From assembly GCA_965219935.1 (NCBI GenBank), contig CBDCOU010000003.1, positions 2,852,001-2,916,000 on the forward strand: 64,000 nucleotides of DNA, written 5' to 3'. Shown one piece after another: positions 61,559 through 64,000 of this stretch. Position 1 is the stretch's first letter; every line of letters starts with the position of its first letter. This stretch comes from Bin34 sp965219935 (GTDB lineage: Bacteria > Chloroflexota > Anaerolineae > Caldilineales > Caldilineaceae). The translations under genes were made by a program, and so were the position numbers. The notes below the pieces were generated by a model, which did not search any database, was not told the DNA's origin, and saw only the letters and a program-made list of their open reading frames with translations.

Positions 61559-62596
61559 CTACAGCAAGGGGAGACGGACGGTCTCGCCGCCCTGCAGGCT
61601 GCGACTGACCGCTTCGGTGAATTCCATGTATTTGACACCGGTCGCGAAGTCGGTATGGGTAATCGCCTCGCGACCCCGGATCGCGTTGACGAACTCCTCC
61701 TCGACGCGCCAGGCTCCCCGTTCGCTGTCGGAAACTTCCACAACCGACAGTTCCGCGTCGCCGCGCTGCCCGCCCAGGAGTTGGCCATCGCTGAACCGCA
61801 GGGTGCCCTGCGATCCGTACAGCGAAGCCGTTGGCGGACCGGCCAAGCCGGTCACCGACGACACCTGCAGATGGTATTGGGCACCGCAGGCCATGCGGCC
61901 CGTCACGTCCACGTGTTCCGGAATGCGCACGGCGCGCACCACACCCGTCTCCTCGTCCAGCCGCTGGGGCACGAACACCGCGCCCGCGGCCTGCACCGTG
62001 ACGACCTCGCCCAGCCAGCGCATCAACGCCTCGTAATAGATGCCCATCGTCATGATGTTGAGACCGCTGCGGTCCATGTCGTGCCGCCAGTGGAGCGGTC
62101 CATCCAGGTCCAGCCACGTGCCGCCCACCTGCATGTCAACCACCAGCGGGTCCCCAAGGTATCCATCCCGCACCAGCCGCTGGATGGCACGGTCCACCCC
62201 CAGGGTCATGGGGGAAGGAACAATTTGGGCCACCTGGGTCGGCCGCGCCTGAGCCGTCCGGTACATCAGGCGCGCCTCGGAGGCGTTCATCGCCATGCGC
62301 GCCTCGCACATGACATGCTTGCCGGCTTCCAGGGCGGCCACGGTCGCCGTGCAGTGCAAGTAGGGCCAGGTCCCGATGACCACGGCATCGATGTCGGAGG
62401 CTTCGATGATCTCGGTCCAATGGGAGGCAACACGTCCGAAACCAAACTGTTCCGCCACACGCCGGCCGGACTCGGGGGTGCGGTTGGCCACGGCCACCAT
62501 TTCAACGTTCTCCTGCTCCAGGAGGCCGGGGATGTGGCGGTCGCGGGTGTTGGCGCCGGCGCCGATGACACCAATGCGGAGAGTGTTGTCTGACAT
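61559..62596 (-). CDS. GFO/IDH/MocA family NAD(P)-dependent oxidoreductase
   Basis: The protein has 345 residues from ATG 62596 (MSDNTLRIGVIGAGANTRDR). The Rossmann motif GVIGAGANTRDRHIPGL is at residues 9-25. The usual AGKHVMCE(K) block appears as ALEAGKHVMCEARMAMNASE, with Arg where most members have the catalytic Lys. A C-terminal beta-sheet substrate domain follows (GGTWLDLDGPLHWRHDMDRS to GGETVRLPLL). Family members oxidise sugars or inositols. The Lys to Arg change could alter activity. The upstream in-frame extension to 62737 is not supported. Confidence 0.88.
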   Translation of the reverse strand: MSDNTLRIGVIGAGANTRDRHIPGLLEQENVEMVAVANRTPESGRRVAEQFGFGRVASHWTEIIEASDIDAVVIGTWPYLHCTATVAALEAGKHVMCEARMAMNASEARLMYRTAQARPTQVAQIVPSPMTLGVDRAIQRLVRDGYLGDPLVVDMQVGGTWLDLDGPLHWRHDMDRSGLNIMTMGIYYEALMRWLGEVVTVQAAGAVFVPQRLDEETGVVRAVRIPEHVDVTGRMACGAQYHLQVSSVTGLAGPPTASLYGSQGTLRFSDGQLLGGQRGDAELSVVEVSDSERGAWRVEEEFVNAIRGREAITHTDFATGVKYMEFTEAVSRSLQGGETVRLPLL

Positions 62597-62861
62597 GTGT
62601 GGATCGATCCTGTCGTTGGTTGGGAGGTCCGTACACCTTGTGGGAAACCGATGTGTGCCGACTTGTGCGCGAACGGAGCGGGTTGTTTCAGGGTGGATTG
62701 CCGCGGTCGCAATCCAGGTTGCCGAATCGCACCTCAAAGCAGCAAGGAGACAATTTTTGCCGGCAGGCCGATTCTAGCAGTACCGGGAGTGCCCTGTCGC
62801 CCTGCCCGAACGAGGACGAGCAGGGCTGCCCCGGGGACGGTGCTATTCTTGAGGCAGGGTG
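62597..62861. other. Gap between oxidoreductase gene and IS630 element
   Basis: About 265 bases that should hold the oxidoreductase promoter. No clear motif and no gene seen. Confidence 0.35.
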
Positions 62862-63998
62862 TCATACCAATCCAGAATGATTATGGCGTTACAGTGTCGG
62901 CGGGCAGGGCCGTCAGGGTATCCCGGATCCAGCCCCAGCCGCACAGTTGCCGCACGCGCGCCGGCTCCGCCTGCCAAGCTCTCAGGATCGGCTCCAAGGC
63001 CTCCTTTTTAGCCTCCAGGGTGGGATAGACCCGGTCCCCCAGGGCCCGGCGCAGTTCCTGGAAGAAGCGTTCCACCGGGTTCAGTTCGGGCGCGTAGGGT
63101 GGCTGCACCACCTGCGGGGCCGCGAGGGCCTGCAGGTCCTTGCTCTTGTGGCCGCCGGCCCCGTCCCAGACCCAGCCGTCGATGCCCGGCTCCTTGGCCC
63201 AGGCCCCCCAGATGCGGGCCATCTCCGCGCCCTTCATGCTCTCCTGCCAGGCCCACCACAGCCGTCCTGTCATCGGATCCAGGGCCACCGCCACATAGGT
63301 GTACCGCCGGCCGATTTGCACCTCCCGGGACACGGCCACCCCGCGCGGGGCCCACACCCGGCGCACCGCGTTCCACAGGCCCAGCCGCATCTCGTCGCCC
63401 CACACGATGCCCTGTCCCGCCTTCAGGCCGGCTTCGGCCAGACGGGCCCCGAGCCCCCCTTTTGCCAAGCCGCCTGGGCCTGGGGATCCGTCTTCGCATG
63501 CCGGGGCCGGGGCACCTTGAGCCGGATCCCCAGCCGCGGCAGCAGCGTGTACATGCTGTCGCGGGTGTAGACCACCCCGAACTGCGCTTCGATCCAGTCC
63601 CGCACCGCCTGGGCCGTCGCAAACATCCCCGCGGCCGCGGCCGCCACCACCTGCTGCTCCTGGTCCGGCGTCAGGAAGGAGGGCTTGCCCGGACCGCCCT
63701 TGCGCCGACCGCACACCTGCGCCAGGCCCCCCTCCCGGTACCACTGCAGCCACCGGTGCACGCTGCGCAGCCCCACGCCCAGCGCGGACACCACCGCCGC
63801 CGGTGGCTCGCCCCGCCGCAACAGCCACAGCGCATGCAGCCGCGTGCGCACCTCAGGCACCTTGGCCGCCCGGTACTGCCGGTGCAGCGCGTCCGCCGTG
63901 TCCTCGGCGGCCCATGTGATGACAACCTTGCGGGTCATGCCCCCCCCTTGCAACCGGGTGCAATCACTAAACGCCGCTAGTATACTTGGTTGGTATCA
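62862..63998 (-). mobile_element. IS630-family element
   Basis: The ends are imperfect inverted repeats: left TCATACCAATCCAG onward at 62862-62890 and right ...GGTTGGTATCA at 63970-63998. They share TACCAA, CCA and GGCGTT in register. Both ends begin next to TA-like sequence, as expected for IS630. The single gene inside uses two frames. Confidence 0.75.
62881..63938 (-). CDS. IS630-family transposase in two frames joined by a -1 shift
   Basis: The first frame (MTRKVVITWAAEDTADALHR) has the helix-turn-helix region with LGVGLRSVHRWLQWYREGGL and ends at 63423. The second frame carries the DDE domain: IVWGDEMRLGLWNAV (Asp), GWVWDGAGGHKSKDL (Asp) and PPYAPELNPVERFFQELRRA (Glu), to a stop at 62881 inside the left end. 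They overlap at A-AAG-GGG within AAAAGGGGGG (+ strand 63454-63463), a standard -1 slippery heptamer in the right register. The combined protein of about 350 residues is the usual IS630 size. Programmed frameshifting is known in this family, so the element may be active. Confidence 0.8.
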
Positions 63999-64000
63999 GA

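Overview
The window is GC-rich bacterial chromosome. RecA, RNase Y, a SpoVS-type protein, carAB, gltBD, UvrC and a four-domain S1 protein sit among many degraded insertion sequences. This mix, with plant-type leucine-rich-repeat and TPR/STAND proteins, looks like Chloroflexota (Caldilineae-like or a related uncultured line). That placement is from memory of gene families and was not tested. No rRNA or tRNA gene was recognised.

Layout. 1-5880: a secreted leucine-rich-repeat (LRR) protein running off the left edge, an HdeD-like membrane gene broken by an in-frame TGA, a second secreted LRR protein, and a small IS607-type transposon relic. 5878-10743: a tight minus-strand operon nadK, B-box membrane protein, membrane-anchored TPR protein, STAND ATPase with TPRs. 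11541-20177: metallophosphoesterase, uvrC, an intact TnpB gene abutting uvrC, recA, RNase Y, an IS607 relic, and spoVS with a possible coupled leader ORF. 20345-35620: solute-binding protein, frameshifted DUF262/DUF1524 nuclease-like gene, addB plus frameshifted addA, carA-carB. 36123-45130: an accessory island with an antitoxin-like protein, a nucleotidyltransferase-HEPN protein, a periplasmic-binding fusion protein, two short type I-E-like CRISPR clusters plus one decayed repeat, and IS4, IS110 and IS701 relics around one intact IS with 30-bp inverted repeats. 45355-51702: gltB and gltD. 51996-59960: a small protein with a frameshifted HEPN-like gene, a stray piece of the S1 gene, a LysM-PA14-ankyrin protein, IS66 and IS5 relics, the S1 protein gene, ridA, and higA behind a broken higB. 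60105-63998: MFS exporter, GFO/IDH/MocA oxidoreductase and an IS630 element with a -1 slippery site.

How it fits together. The housekeeping genes (nadK, uvrC, recA, rny, carAB, gltBD, S1) are open and full length. The lesions fall in accessory genes: membrane protein, DUF262 nuclease, addA, HEPN, higB and transposases. No cas gene is present, so any CRISPR function would need Cas proteins from elsewhere. The overall picture is a stable core repeatedly invaded by transposons, with toxin, defence and repair modules at various stages of decay.
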